Made by a program: the position numbers and the translations under genes. DNA of 64,000 nt from positions 310,001 through 374,000 of the forward strand of contig NZ_AP019740.1 of the NCBI RefSeq assembly GCF_006757745.1. The letters run 5' to 3'. Under the pieces are notes generated by a model. The model made no database searches, had not been told where the DNA came from, and saw only the letters and a list, made by a program, of their open reading frames with translations. Of the stretch, positions 28,885 to 37,968 are shown one piece after another. Within the stretch, counting starts at the first letter, position 1. The number at the start of each line of letters is the position of its first letter. Origin of the DNA: Acinetobacter radioresistens DSM 6976 = NBRC 102413 = CIP 103788 (GTDB lineage: Bacteria; Pseudomonadota; Gammaproteobacteria; Pseudomonadales; Moraxellaceae).

Positions 28885-31110
28885 CTAGCTGAGTTCCTGC
28901 GGGTCAACGTCAATACTCAGTTTTAACTGATGCTGTCGTGACTGTTGTACTACCATCGCCCACCATTGCCGTAAATAAAAATGCAGCTGTGCCCGGTCAG
29001 CTGAAAGCAGGACCAGATGGGCCCGGTAGCGACCCGCCTTACGCTCCATAGGGGCAGGGATAGGGCCCCAGATATCAACCTGACTACCTGCAAGTTCACG
29101 TAGCTTACGAGCAATTTCAGCTACAAATTCCTGACTGTATTGCTGGTTTCTGGAGTCGGCTCGTACCAGTACCGTATAACGATAAGGCGGCAGCTGTGCC
29201 TGCTGGCGCTCAATGAGTGCTTGTTTGGCAAAAGCACGGTAGTCTTTCTCGATCAATGTAGTTAACAGTGGATGATCAGGCCTTAAAGTTTGCAGATAGA
29301 CTTCGCCTCTGCGGTCTCCACGGCCAGCACGACCAGCCACCTGAATGATGAGCTGGGCTGTACGTTCCGGCGCACGAAAATCAAAGCTGAGCAGTCCGGC
29401 ATCAATATCCAGAATCGCAACCAAGGTCACGTAGGGAAAATGATGGCCCTTGGCTAACATTTGGGTACCGAGTAAAATAGCAGGCTGGCTTTGATGAATC
29501 CGCTGATAGATACGGTCCCATTGGCCAACCCGGCTGGTACTGTCACGGTCCACACGAATTACATCAAAATCTGGAAAGAGCTCGGTCAGGGTTTCTTCAA
29601 CCTTGGCAGTGCCCATCCCGAGCGTTTTTAAGGTCGTTTGCTGACATTCGGGACAGCTTTCCGGTACACGATGAATGGAACCACAATGATGACAGTGCAG
29701 ATGATTATAGGGCTGTGTATGCAGAGTAAAATGCGCATCACAATGGGGGCAGTTGGCCTGCCAGCCACAATGATTACAGACCAGTACCGGCGCATAACCA
29801 CGTCGGTTTAAAAAAACCAGCACCTGTTCTTTTTTGTCCAGCCGCTGCTGAATCTGCTTGATGAGCTGTTCACTAATTCCATGCTGTTTTTTGGCTACTT
29901 TCAGATCTATTAACTGCATTTTGGGTAAGACCGCATTGCCAGCCCGCTGGTTAAGTTCCAGTCGTGTCAGTTTATTCTGTTCTACCAGATGATAGCTATC
30001 CAGACTGGGTGTGGCTGAGCCAAGAATAATCGGACAGTTTTCCAGATGGGCACGGTAGAGAGCTACGTCACGGGCATGGTAGCGAAAGCCTTCCTGTTGC
30101 TTGAATGACAGATCATGCTCCTCATCCAGAATAATCAGTCCCAGCCGGGGCAACGACGTATAAATTGCTGAACGGGTTCCGAGAATAATGGAAGCCTTGC
30201 CGGTTTGGGCATGCTGCCATGCTTGCAAACGTTTGGATTCACTCAAACCAGAATGTAATAGTACAATATCTACATTAAACCGTGATTTAAACCGGGAAAT
30301 GGTTTGAGGTGTCAACCCGATTTCGGGAACCAGAACCAATATCTGCTTGCCCTGTTTTAGTACTTCGTACATCACCTGCAAATAAACTTCTGTTTTGCCG
30401 CTACCAGTCAAACCATCAAGTAAGAAGGCCTGAAATTTCTTCAATGATTTTAAAATACGCTGAATTGCTTTGTGCTGTTCTTCATTGGGTGTGAGTGGCA
30501 TTTGCGCCAGCTGCACCGGTTCAGGCGTGGTATTTATTGCTGTTAATTCACAGCGAACAATTTCTTTTTTTTCAAGAGTTTTTAAGGTGGCAGTTTCAAC
30601 ACCACTTAAATTCAGAATGTCTTCTGTTGTACCGGCTGCATGTAATTTTAAAATCTTATAAGCATCTTGCTGCTTGATTGAACGCTTGAGCAGCTGTTCT
30701 GCATCAGGCTGTACCACCTTCCAGACTCGAGCCAGCAGATTTAGCGGTTTACCCTGACGCAACAGGCCGGGTAGAGCACATTGCATTACCTCACCCAAAG
30801 GAAATTGATAATACTGTGCAGACCATGTCAACAAACTTAAAACTTTGTTGTCTATAATGGCTTCCTTGTCGAGCAGCTCAGTAATAGTCTTAAGCTTGAT
30901 ACGCGGATCAGGCATAACATCGGGAGAGATTTTCTCTACAATGATACCAATCAGATTCTGCCGTCCAAAAGATACTGCTACCCGCGCACCGACTTCTGCC
31001 TGTAAGTATTGTTCGGCACTAAGCAGATAGTCAAAACTATCATAGAGATGAACAGGTACAGCTACCCGGACACGGTATATACAGCAGTTATTATGGGACG
31101 AGCTAGGCAT
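28885..31110 (-). CDS. priA: Primosomal protein N' / replication restart helicase PriA
   Basis: PriA recognises stalled forks and D-loops and reloads the replisome. Visible parts: N-terminal 3'-binding domain (RVAVPVHLYDSFDYLL), SF2 helicase with LDGLTGSGKTEVYLQV (about 232), ILDEEHDLSFKQQEG, GSATPSLDSY and VAGRAGRGDRRGEV, and a two-zinc cysteine-rich insert (about 440-490: CNHCGWQANCPHC, CHHCGSIHRVPESCPEC). Length 741 matches E. coli PriA (732). It diverges from gspF with about 155 bases between. Confidence 0.97.
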   Translation of the reverse strand: MPSSSHNNCCIYRVRVAVPVHLYDSFDYLLSAEQYLQAEVGARVAVSFGRQNLIGIIVEKISPDVMPDPRIKLKTITELLDKEAIIDNKVLSLLTWSAQYYQFPLGEVMQCALPGLLRQGKPLNLLARVWKVVQPDAEQLLKRSIKQQDAYKILKLHAAGTTEDILNLSGVETATLKTLEKKEIVRCELTAINTTPEPVQLAQMPLTPNEEQHKAIQRILKSLKKFQAFLLDGLTGSGKTEVYLQVMYEVLKQGKQILVLVPEIGLTPQTISRFKSRFNVDIVLLHSGLSESKRLQAWQHAQTGKASIILGTRSAIYTSLPRLGLIILDEEHDLSFKQQEGFRYHARDVALYRAHLENCPIILGSATPSLDSYHLVEQNKLTRLELNQRAGNAVLPKMQLIDLKVAKKQHGISEQLIKQIQQRLDKKEQVLVFLNRRGYAPVLVCNHCGWQANCPHCDAHFTLHTQPYNHLHCHHCGSIHRVPESCPECQQTTLKTLGMGTAKVEETLTELFPDFDVIRVDRDSTSRVGQWDRIYQRIHQSQPAILLGTQMLAKGHHFPYVTLVAILDIDAGLLSFDFRAPERTAQLIIQVAGRAGRGDRRGEVYLQTLRPDHPLLTTLIEKDYRAFAKQALIERQQAQLPPYRYTVLVRADSRNQQYSQEFVAEIARKLRELAGSQVDIWGPIPAPMERKAGRYRAHLVLLSADRAQLHFYLRQWWAMVVQQSRQHQLKLSIDVDPQELS

Positions 31111-31265
31111 ATAAATTTCGTTAAAGGTTTTAGATAAAATGGCGTCATGCTATCGACTCGGTTATATTACAGTGAGCAAGCGGACAACAACATGAATATG
31201 AATGATCTGTATTGCCTGATGCAACAGCAATGATGATAAATTTTGGGAAAAACTAGAAAACTACA

Positions 31266-32471
31266 ATGCCAGCATATCAATTTACTGCAATGGATGCTTC
31301 GGGAAAGCAGCAAAAAGGCATACTGGAAGGCGATTCCGCACGTCAGATACGACAGCAGCTGCGTGATAAAGCATGGATTCCGGTCAGTGTCGAACCAGTA
31401 GAAAATAAAGAAAAAGGTCAGACCAGATCATGGCGCAAAAAAGGCTTAAATGCCTATGACCTGGCACTTATGACCCGTCAGCTTTCAGTGCTGGTCGCGG
31501 CCGCAATTCCGTTAGAAGAAGCTATTCGGGCTGTAGGCAAACAAAGTGAAAAAGTACATGTACAGAATTTACTGATGTCGGTACGTTCCAAGGTGCTCGA
31601 AGGCCATTCACTGGCTCAGGCTATACAACAGTCTGGGCGTTTTCCTGATCTTTATATTGCCACCATCGCAGCGGGTGAGCGTTCAGGGCATCTAGACCTA
31701 ATTCTGGATCAGCTGGCCGACTATACAGAAAACCGCTTTGCCATGCACAAGAAAATTCAGGGGGCAATGATTTATCCGATTATCTTGATGCTGATGTCAT
31801 TTGCGATCGTAATGGGATTAATGACCTATGTAGTGCCGGATATTGTAAAAACATTTGATCAGAGCAAGCAGGCACTTCCCGCCATTACGGTTATTTTAAT
31901 GAAGACCAGTGATTTTATCCGTCAGGCTTGGCCATTTTTACTGGTGATCAGTGTAGTGGGTATTATGCTGCTGATACGTTTTTTAAAGACTTCAGCCGGC
32001 CATTATACCTTTGACCGCTTTGTACTGAAGTTGCCTCTCTTTGGTAAATTGGCTCGTGGTATCAATGCTGCCCGTTTTGCCAGTACCCTGTCTATTTTAA
32101 CCCGCTCCGGCGTACCTTTGGTTGATGCGCTTAAAATTGGTGCGGCGGTCAGTAATAATTGGGTAATCCGGGATTCTGTCAATCTTGCCGCAGAAAAAGT
32201 AACAGAAGGCGGTAACCTGGCGACCCAGCTTGAACGTGCCGGTTATTTTCCACCAATGATGGTACAGATGATTCGCAGTGGCGAGGCATCCGGTGAGTTG
32301 GACCGCATGCTGGAGCGGGCATCTACCATGCAGGACCGTGAAGTGGCTACTTTTATATCTACGTTACTGGCTTTGCTGGAACCGCTGATGCTGGTTCTCA
32401 TGGCCGGTATTGTGCTGGTAATAGTAATTGCAGTGATGTTACCTATCGTGAATATGAACAATATGGTTTAA
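31266..32471 (+). CDS. gspF: Type II secretion inner-membrane platform protein GspF
   Basis: GspF forms the inner-membrane platform that couples the GspE ATPase to pseudopilus assembly. Residues about 1-160 and 270-360 are the two cytoplasmic F domains (MPAYQFTAMDASGKQQKG; LTRSGVPLVDALKIGA), with three transmembrane helices (about 167-190, 215-240 and 372-398). The length of 401 is standard. It is followed 37 bases later by gspG. No gspC-E or gspH-M genes are here; scattered type II genes are usual in Acinetobacter. The ribosome site is weak. Confidence 0.96.
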   Translation: MPAYQFTAMDASGKQQKGILEGDSARQIRQQLRDKAWIPVSVEPVENKEKGQTRSWRKKGLNAYDLALMTRQLSVLVAAAIPLEEAIRAVGKQSEKVHVQNLLMSVRSKVLEGHSLAQAIQQSGRFPDLYIATIAAGERSGHLDLILDQLADYTENRFAMHKKIQGAMIYPIILMLMSFAIVMGLMTYVVPDIVKTFDQSKQALPAITVILMKTSDFIRQAWPFLLVISVVGIMLLIRFLKTSAGHYTFDRFVLKLPLFGKLARGINAARFASTLSILTRSGVPLVDALKIGAAVSNNWVIRDSVNLAAEKVTEGGNLATQLERAGYFPPMMVQMIRSGEASGELDRMLERASTMQDREVATFISTLLALLEPLMLVLMAGIVLVIVIAVMLPIVNMNNMV

Positions 32472-32508
32472 TTTTTTTAAAGACTATAAGTAAAGTGAGA
32501 AAATTTTA

Positions 32509-32946
32509 ATGCAGAACAAGAGTTATCGAACCCGTCAGTCTGGTTTTACCCTGATTGAAGTCATGGTGGTAATTGTGATTTTAGGTGTACTGGCAGCGCT
32601 GATTGTACCGAATGTAATGGGACGAGGTGAAAAAGCCAAGATTGATACCACAGTCATTACCTTAAAAGGTGTAGCAGGGGCATTGGATCAATACAAACTC
32701 GATAATGGCCAATTTCCTTCAATGCAGGATGGGGGACTGGATGCATTGGTTAATCAGCCAGCGACAGCCAAGAACTGGCTACCGGGAGGTTATGTAAAAG
32801 GGGGCTACCCTAAAGATAGCTGGGATAATGATATCCAGTATGTAATTCCCGGTTCAGAAGGCCGTAGCTATGACCTGTATTCATTTGGCGCAGATGGTAA
32901 ACAGGGTGGTGAAGGTACAGATGCCGATATTTATTACCAGCCGTAA
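32509..32946 (+). CDS. gspG: Type II secretion major pseudopilin GspG
   Basis: GspG is the main subunit of the periplasmic pseudopilus that pushes substrates through the secretin. The prepilin peptidase site is visible as RQSGFTLIEVMVVIVILGV, with cleavage after G at about residue 12 and the conserved glutamate at +5 of the mature protein. The C-terminal calcium-loop region has the GspG pattern DGGLDALVNQP, PKDSWDNDIQYV and DLYSFGADGKQGGEG. Length 145 is typical. Confidence 0.97.
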   Translation: MQNKSYRTRQSGFTLIEVMVVIVILGVLAALIVPNVMGRGEKAKIDTTVITLKGVAGALDQYKLDNGQFPSMQDGGLDALVNQPATAKNWLPGGYVKGGYPKDSWDNDIQYVIPGSEGRSYDLYSFGADGKQGGEGTDADIYYQP

Positions 32947-33042
32947 GTTTTATAATATTTAATACGAGTATAAATAAAATGAGTATGGCGAAAGGAATAG
33001 AATGATGGGGTTAAATTTAAAATATAAATAGTAAATAAATAG

Positions 33043-33077
33043 CTTCACTTAATATAGACAGTAAATATTAAGTGAAG
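33043..33077 (+). repeat. 13-bp perfect inverted repeat downstream of gspG
   Basis: CTTCACTTAATAT and ATATTAAGTGAAG are separated by nine bases. There is no T tract after either arm, so it is not a classic terminator. It could protect the 3' end of the gspFG transcript or be a regulator site. Confidence 0.6.
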
Positions 33078-33155
33078 TGATAATAATTCTTGATATTTAA
33101 TATTATTTAAATAATTGTTTTTAATTAATTTTATGATATGATTTTATTTAATGTT

Positions 33156-33171
33156 AATAATAAGAATTATT
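33156..33171 (+). promoter_or_regulatory. Fur-like palindrome upstream of a small membrane protein gene
   Basis: AATAATAAGAATTATT is a palindrome (six-base arms, four-base centre), followed by TTCAT, in an AT-rich region about 110 bases before the gene at 33283. It resembles the hexamer pattern of Fur boxes but lacks the G and C positions of the strict consensus, so chance occurrence is possible. Confidence 0.3.
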
Positions 33172-33282
33172 TTCATATCGAATAGTTACAATAATAGTGA
33201 AACATGAATAAAAATAAACTTCTTATTTAAAAAAAGATTGAATAATATATTTATAGACAGTAAATGTCAGGGAGTCATAAAT

Positions 33283-33618
33283 ATGAAAGCAGTCTTATTC
33301 TCAGATAATTTAAACTCACTGCATTTAACCATGCTTAAATCTGTGCTTTTGGTGCTGAGCTTATTACCTGTCAGCCATTTCATTTTAGACTTCTGGCAAA
33401 CCGTAGAGGGCAGTAGTCAGATTATGGTGGGTTTCTTCGCAACCAGTTTAATAGGTGCTTTAATTTTTTTAAGTTTCTGGGCTGCTTTAAAAACTAGTGC
33501 TGTAGAGCTCACAATGAAAATACCCAATCGCTGGGAGCAGTGTATGCTCAAATTATATCGCCATCTGCCAATGAGTGTTCTGGCTGTCATACTTTCTTAT
33601 CTGAGTGTTCAGCTTTGA
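33283..33618 (+). CDS. Small multi-pass membrane protein of unknown function
   Basis: The 111-residue protein starts at an ATG with AGGGAG upstream; 15 more codons in the longer frame are not needed. It has three hydrophobic stretches, about 18-40 (LKSVLLVLSLLPVSHFIL), 50-72 (VGFFATSLIGALIFLSFWAA) and 95-110, separated by short polar loops. No catalytic motif is seen and I do not recognise the family. It stands alone, with a bidirectional terminator after it and a Fur-like palindrome before it. Confidence 0.65.
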   Translation: MKAVLFSDNLNSLHLTMLKSVLLVLSLLPVSHFILDFWQTVEGSSQIMVGFFATSLIGALIFLSFWAALKTSAVELTMKIPNRWEQCMLKLYRHLPMSVLAVILSYLSVQL

Positions 33619-33642
33619 TTTTAATGCCTATTTAAAATGTAC

Positions 33643-33672
33643 AAAAAACCGGATGATGAAATCCGGTTTTTT
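33643..33672. terminator. Bidirectional terminator between the small membrane protein gene and lnt
   Basis: AAAAAACCGGAT and ATCCGGTTTTTT form a perfect 12-bp stem with a six-base loop between convergent genes. Confidence 0.92.
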
Positions 33673-33695
33673 TATCTAGAATAAAAATTTAGGCC

Positions 33696-35255
33696 TTAGC
33701 GTCGCGATTTAAATGAAACATCTACTTTACGTGGACGATAGATCCAGCCCAAGACCAGAAGAAAAAGTGAAAAGCCCAGAATCGGCCAGTCGCTAAAACG
33801 GTTATACCAAGTTTGGCCTTGCATGGCCGGCAGTTCGCCGCGCAGTACAAACTCCTGATCAGTTGGAGCCTGTTTTACTATATGACCGGTATGATCAATA
33901 AATGCTGTTACACCTGTATTGGTTGCCCGGATAAACCAGCGTCCATTTTCTTTGGCCCGCATCTGAACCATTTGTAAATGCTGCCAAGGTCCAGCTGTAC
34001 CAGTAAACCAGGCATCATTCGAGACAGTCACCAGAAAGTCACTGGTGCTGGCGTTGCGGCGAGTCAGGTTGGGGTAGGCAATTTCATAACAGATAGCTGA
34101 TGCTAAGGGATGGTTTTTAATCATCAGTGGTTTTTGTTCGCTTGAACCACGGGAAAAACCACTGAGCATGACATCATTTTGTACACCTGGTAAAACCCAG
34201 CTGAGTAAGCCTGAAAGCGGAATATATTCCCCGAATGGAACTAGTCGCTGTTTTTTGTACAGACCTTCTGCTTCACTGCCAGAAGCCATAATACTGTTAT
34301 AATACATCGGATAACCGGTCTGTTTGGATTCTTTCAAATCCCAATATGGAATACCAGTTACCCAGGCAGTATCAGTTTTTTCTGCCTGAGCCTGCATAGC
34401 TTTTAAAAACGGTTCAATATCACTCTGGAACATTGGAATCGAGGATTCCGGCCAGACAATCAAGTCACGCCCCCATTCGGTCCGGCTCAAATTTACATAA
34501 ATCATGAGGGTTTTGGCCTGGTATTCAGTCAACCATTTTAGGTCCTGTGGAATATTGCCCTGAATCAGGGAAACTGATAGCGGTTTGGTTGCTTTCTGTT
34601 CAACAAAGTGAAGCTGTGCAGCACCCCAAGCTCCCAGCAATAGCACGGCAGAGGGAACCACCCAGAATACCCGTCGATTTAAAACTTCGACCAAGGCACA
34701 GGCCAGAGTAATAACAACAAAAGAGACCCCAAACACACCAAAAAGTGGGGCATAGCTGTCTAGGAAGCGTTCAGTAAAGGCATATCCGGCAAACAGCCAT
34801 GGAAACCCGGTAAACACCCAAGTTTTGGCCCATTCTGAAAATACCCAGAGAGGTGCAAAAGTGAGAGGAGTTTCAGGGAAAAAGCGCCGATAAGCCCAAG
34901 CCTGCAAGGCACTAAACAGTCCCATAACCAGTGCCATAATGGCAATCATCAGTACACTGAGGATTGCATTAGTATCGCCATATGTATGGATTGAGGTAAA
35001 CAGCCAGAATGCACCAACAAACCATAAGCCGAAACCATAGGCCCAGCCAAGTACAAACGCCTGCTTGGCTGAGCGATGACGTAATGACGCATACAAGAGT
35101 GCTGGTGAGAGTATCGCCAGCCACCACCAGTAATAAGGGGCCAGCGCAAAGCTAAAAATAGCGCCGGCAAATAAAGAAATTAATAAAGGAAAAATAAGGG
35201 GGAGCTGTTTTTTTTGTTCTGAAGTGGATAACAGCTTGTCAAAATATGCTCTCAT
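33696..35255 (-). CDS. lnt: Apolipoprotein N-acyltransferase
   Basis: Lnt adds the third acyl chain to outer-membrane lipoproteins on the periplasmic face of the inner membrane. The N-terminal ~210 residues hold about seven transmembrane helices. The nitrilase domain follows with the three catalytic regions WPESSIPMF (Glu), LYKKQRLVPFGEY (Lys) and SAICYEIAYPN (Cys), and a last helix near 490. Length 519 matches the family. Its ATG overlaps the corC stop by four bases, the standard corC-lnt pairing. Confidence 0.97.
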   Translation of the reverse strand: MRAYFDKLLSTSEQKKQLPLIFPLLISLFAGAIFSFALAPYYWWWLAILSPALLYASLRHRSAKQAFVLGWAYGFGLWFVGAFWLFTSIHTYGDTNAILSVLMIAIMALVMGLFSALQAWAYRRFFPETPLTFAPLWVFSEWAKTWVFTGFPWLFAGYAFTERFLDSYAPLFGVFGVSFVVITLACALVEVLNRRVFWVVPSAVLLLGAWGAAQLHFVEQKATKPLSVSLIQGNIPQDLKWLTEYQAKTLMIYVNLSRTEWGRDLIVWPESSIPMFQSDIEPFLKAMQAQAEKTDTAWVTGIPYWDLKESKQTGYPMYYNSIMASGSEAEGLYKKQRLVPFGEYIPLSGLLSWVLPGVQNDVMLSGFSRGSSEQKPLMIKNHPLASAICYEIAYPNLTRRNASTSDFLVTVSNDAWFTGTAGPWQHLQMVQMRAKENGRWFIRATNTGVTAFIDHTGHIVKQAPTDQEFVLRGELPAMQGQTWYNRFSDWPILGFSLFLLVLGWIYRPRKVDVSFKSRR

Positions 35256-36091
35256 TTACGTACAGCTCGAATCAGATGAATAGTGCGGGCATCTGCTTCT
35301 ACAATACTGAATTCCCAGTCTCCAAGTTCAATCACCTGACCTTGCAGGTCACTCACCAGACCGATTTCCTGTAGCAGCAAACCGCCGACAGTTTCTACCT
35401 CATCATCAGAAAAATCAGCATCTAAAACTGTGTTGAAGTGTTCAATTGGTGTAAGTGCCTGAACAATCCATGCATTGGCTGTGCTATGTGTCTGGTCTGG
35501 AATAATATATTGTGCTTCTTCATCAATCTTGTCGTGTTCATCTTCAATTTCGCCGACAATTTCTTCCAGAATATCTTCAAGTGTTACCAGACCAGAAGTC
35601 GAGCCATATTCATCAATAACGATTGCAATATGGGTCTGGGTATTCTTGAGCATTCTCAATACCTGATCTGAGCGTGCACTTTCAGGTACAAACAGCGGTT
35701 GACGCATGAGTGCACGTACATCAATTTTAGGTGTTGGCGTGGTCATAAACGGGAGGAGGTCTTTGGCCAGCAAAATTCCGACTACATTATCTGGCTGATC
35801 AGATGAAAATACCGGAAAGCGCGAATGTGCCGATTCAATCAGGACATGCAGGATATCAAGTAACTGATCGTCTTCCTGCAGGCTAATAATGGCAGTACGT
35901 GGAGTCATGACTTCACGTACTTTAGTGGCTGGCAGGTCAAGTACGCCTTCAAGCATGGCGACAGTATCGGGTTCCAAAAAACGACGTGAATCTTGTACTA
36001 GTTTTAACAGTTCATCGCGGGTGCCGGGGGCGGTGCCCAACCATTTGCGTAAGCCTCGCATACCCCACGACGGGCCTGATTCCTCGTGCAT
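35252..36091 (-). CDS. corC: CBS-domain protein CorC/HlyC family
   Basis: CorC-family soluble proteins are linked to magnesium and cobalt efflux and are regularly encoded next to lnt. Two CBS domains cover about 60-180 ([57 protein letters not shown]), followed by a CorC_HlyC transporter-associated domain (about 195-275, [13 protein letters not shown]). Length 279 is close to E. coli YbeX (292). It lacks a membrane domain, so any transport role would need a partner. Confidence 0.94.
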   Translation of the reverse strand: MHEESGPSWGMRGLRKWLGTAPGTRDELLKLVQDSRRFLEPDTVAMLEGVLDLPATKVREVMTPRTAIISLQEDDQLLDILHVLIESAHSRFPVFSSDQPDNVVGILLAKDLLPFMTTPTPKIDVRALMRQPLFVPESARSDQVLRMLKNTQTHIAIVIDEYGSTSGLVTLEDILEEIVGEIEDEHDKIDEEAQYIIPDQTHSTANAWIVQALTPIEHFNTVLDADFSDDEVETVGGLLLQEIGLVSDLQGQVIELGDWEFSIVEADARTIHLIRAVRK

Positions 36092-36325
36092 GATCTTTCC
36101 TAAAGACTCTTGGTAGCTAATAAAAGTAATTTAATCATACCGAAGAAAATAAACCTGTGCATCTACAAACATCAGCGAAAGGATAAAAGTTGCAAACGGC
36201 AGAGTCAGAAGTTTTATTTTAGAAAAATTCCAATTTTTATAGATAAATCTAAAAATAGCCCCGGTTTTATATAAAAAAGATTCAAAAGAGCCATAGCCCT
36301 CGAGGACTATGGCTGGGACGTCACA

Positions 36326-37456
36326 TTAATAACGGGTAGCTAAAACCAGAGGGTCATGACCTTCCATCATGGTCTGATCTAGAAACATAACCTGACCACT
36401 ATTTTTTCTGACCAGTTCAATGAGGTCATCAATAACATCATTAGTCCGGGGTTCTGTATCGCCTGCATCATTTAGTATAACGCTCTGCTGTTCAGGAGCC
36501 AGTTGGCCCGGTAGTGTGTGACCCTGACGCACATAAAGCGTTGCAGTATTACCTTCTAATGCTGCCCGATAAATTTCCTGGAGATCTGTCCGAATTCTTG
36601 GGGTGCCATAAAGCGACTGCATATTCTGTCGTGCCTGTAATTGCCGCTGCTGCTGGTAGTGCTGTAGCGCAGGCTGAATACTGTTAACAATATGTTGGGC
36701 ATCACCGTTATCCAGATAAGTTACATTATCAACAGTGGCGATTATTACATTAGGCTGGTCACAAATTTCTTTATAAAAACCGATATTACGTTTGTCACCG
36801 ATCAGAATTACAGGCAAGTTACGTCTGCCTAAAACTGCCTGCAGGTTCTTGTCAATGTGATTTAAGAACTCTTTGAGATATTTATCTTCATTGATAGAAC
36901 GTTCAGCAGCACTGGTAGTGGCCAAACTGTCAGTTACTACCGGAAAAGCACCATAAGGCAGATTTTCGAGTAAATCAGTATCTTCTGGGTTAAATTCGTG
37001 AATAACCCTGTCATCAATTGCCTCAATCAGACGGCCCTTTTCACGGGTAATAACCAGTGCATAATAATGCACAGCAGAAGATAGGCTTTTTAAAATATCA
37101 CGTACAGCAAACTGATCATTGATTACTACACGCTCCACTGTATCAAATGGAAACCGCAATACATGCGCCTGTTCCGGCGAGGCAAAAATAGCCAGCGTAT
37201 CAAGATTATAATTTGGTCTGAAGTCATCCAGCTCCTGGTGAATTTTTCGCATGACCTGCTGGGTAATTTCTGCACCATGTTTTTTCTTCAAGCAATCTTC
37301 AGCAGCTTTGAGTTGATTTTTTAAAGCAATCGGATCTTTTTCATTATCTGGAAAAGTACGGTGAGTTTTGACAAAGATACTGACCGCCGGTTTCGCCTGA
37401 ACCTTTTGCAAGTCCTGTAATATTTTTTGCATTTCCTGATGAAGCATCTTATTCAC
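36326..37456 (-). CDS. Balon-like eRF1-fold ribosome hibernation factor candidate
   Basis: The 376-residue protein has the layout of bacterial archaeo-eukaryotic release-factor homologues: an N-terminal domain with PAVSIFVKTHRTFPDNEKDP, a middle RNase H-like part (YYALVITREKGRLIEAI) and a C-terminal L7Ae-like part (LPVILIGDKRNIGFYKEI, then RKNSGQVMFLDQ). No GGQ peptide-release motif is present. This combination fits Balon, the hibernation factor described in Psychrobacter urativorans, another Moraxellaceae member, which occupies the ribosomal A site with EF-Tu. Assignment is from memory of the family, not alignment. The start has AGGAG nine bases upstream. It is monocistronic, with a 13-bp direct repeat in the leader. 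Confidence 0.75.
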   Translation of the reverse strand: MNKMLHQEMQKILQDLQKVQAKPAVSIFVKTHRTFPDNEKDPIALKNQLKAAEDCLKKKHGAEITQQVMRKIHQELDDFRPNYNLDTLAIFASPEQAHVLRFPFDTVERVVINDQFAVRDILKSLSSAVHYYALVITREKGRLIEAIDDRVIHEFNPEDTDLLENLPYGAFPVVTDSLATTSAAERSINEDKYLKEFLNHIDKNLQAVLGRRNLPVILIGDKRNIGFYKEICDQPNVIIATVDNVTYLDNGDAQHIVNSIQPALQHYQQQRQLQARQNMQSLYGTPRIRTDLQEIYRAALEGNTATLYVRQGHTLPGQLAPEQQSVILNDAGDTEPRTNDVIDDLIELVRKNSGQVMFLDQTMMEGHDPLVLATRY

Positions 37457-37459
37457 TCC

Positions 37460-37562
37460 TGCTATTGCTATAGAGAAAAGTGGGAGGTAAGAACAATCAA
37501 TTAATAATAGCGAATAATCAGCTTAGCAATAATCTAAAAAACAGTGCAGTGCTATTGCTATA
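37460..37562 (-). repeat. 13-bp direct repeat in the leader of the Balon-like gene
   Basis: TGCTATTGCTATA occurs at 37460-37472 and again at 37550-37562, 90 bases apart. One copy sits just ahead of the ribosome site of the Balon-like gene. This may be a regulator site or a recombination scar; no known binding motif is matched. Confidence 0.5.
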
Positions 37563-37704
37563 AGGCTGTAACAAACTATAAGCATGTATAGCTTTGGTAT
37601 ATATGTTTTAAACGGTCCAGTAAAATGCACCCTATAAATAAATCAGTCAGAGTATTGAGCGCTTTATGTTAAAATAGAGCGGTTTATGTCATTCGAGATA
37701 GAGC

Positions 37705-37962
37705 ATGTCTGAACCTGCGTTAACGCCTGATATCCAGTTAAATACTCGTGGGTTACGTTGCCCAGAGCCAGTAATGATGCTGCATCAGGCTATTCGAAAA
37801 GTAAAAACGGGTGATGTCGTCGAGGTATTCGCAACTGATCCTTCAACCTCTTGGGATATCCCGAAATTCTGTATGCACTTGGGTCACGAGCTACTGCTTC
37901 AGGAAGAATTAACAGATACTGAACAGCATAAGGAATATCATTACCTGGTACGTAAGGGTTAA
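37705..37962 (+). CDS. tusA: Sulfurtransferase TusA family protein
   Basis: TusA carries persulfide sulfur for tRNA 2-thiouridine and other sulfur-transfer pathways. The 85-residue protein has the active-site motif LNTRGLRCPEPVMMLHQAI, with the acceptor cysteine near residue 20, and the family's GDVVEVFATDPSTSWDIPKFC. The gene is followed six bases later by a LysE-family exporter. The TusBCDE relay is not in the window. Upstream, GAGCGCTTTATG and GAGCGGTTTATG form a direct repeat 20 bases apart. Confidence 0.93.
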   Translation: MSEPALTPDIQLNTRGLRCPEPVMMLHQAIRKVKTGDVVEVFATDPSTSWDIPKFCMHLGHELLLQEELTDTEQHKEYHYLVRKG

Positions 37963-37968
37963 TGGTGC

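Larger units (their letters stand above)
32947..33282. other. AT-rich gap after gspG
   Basis: The stretch has no credible gene. It contains a 13-bp perfect inverted repeat (33043-33077) and a Fur-like palindrome (33156-33171), both listed separately, and otherwise long A/T runs. Confidence 0.65.

Noticed and set aside
31192..31233. 13-codon frame as a leader peptide for gspF
   Set aside because: It has no ribosome site, no attenuator structure follows it, and its codons show no bias suggesting control.
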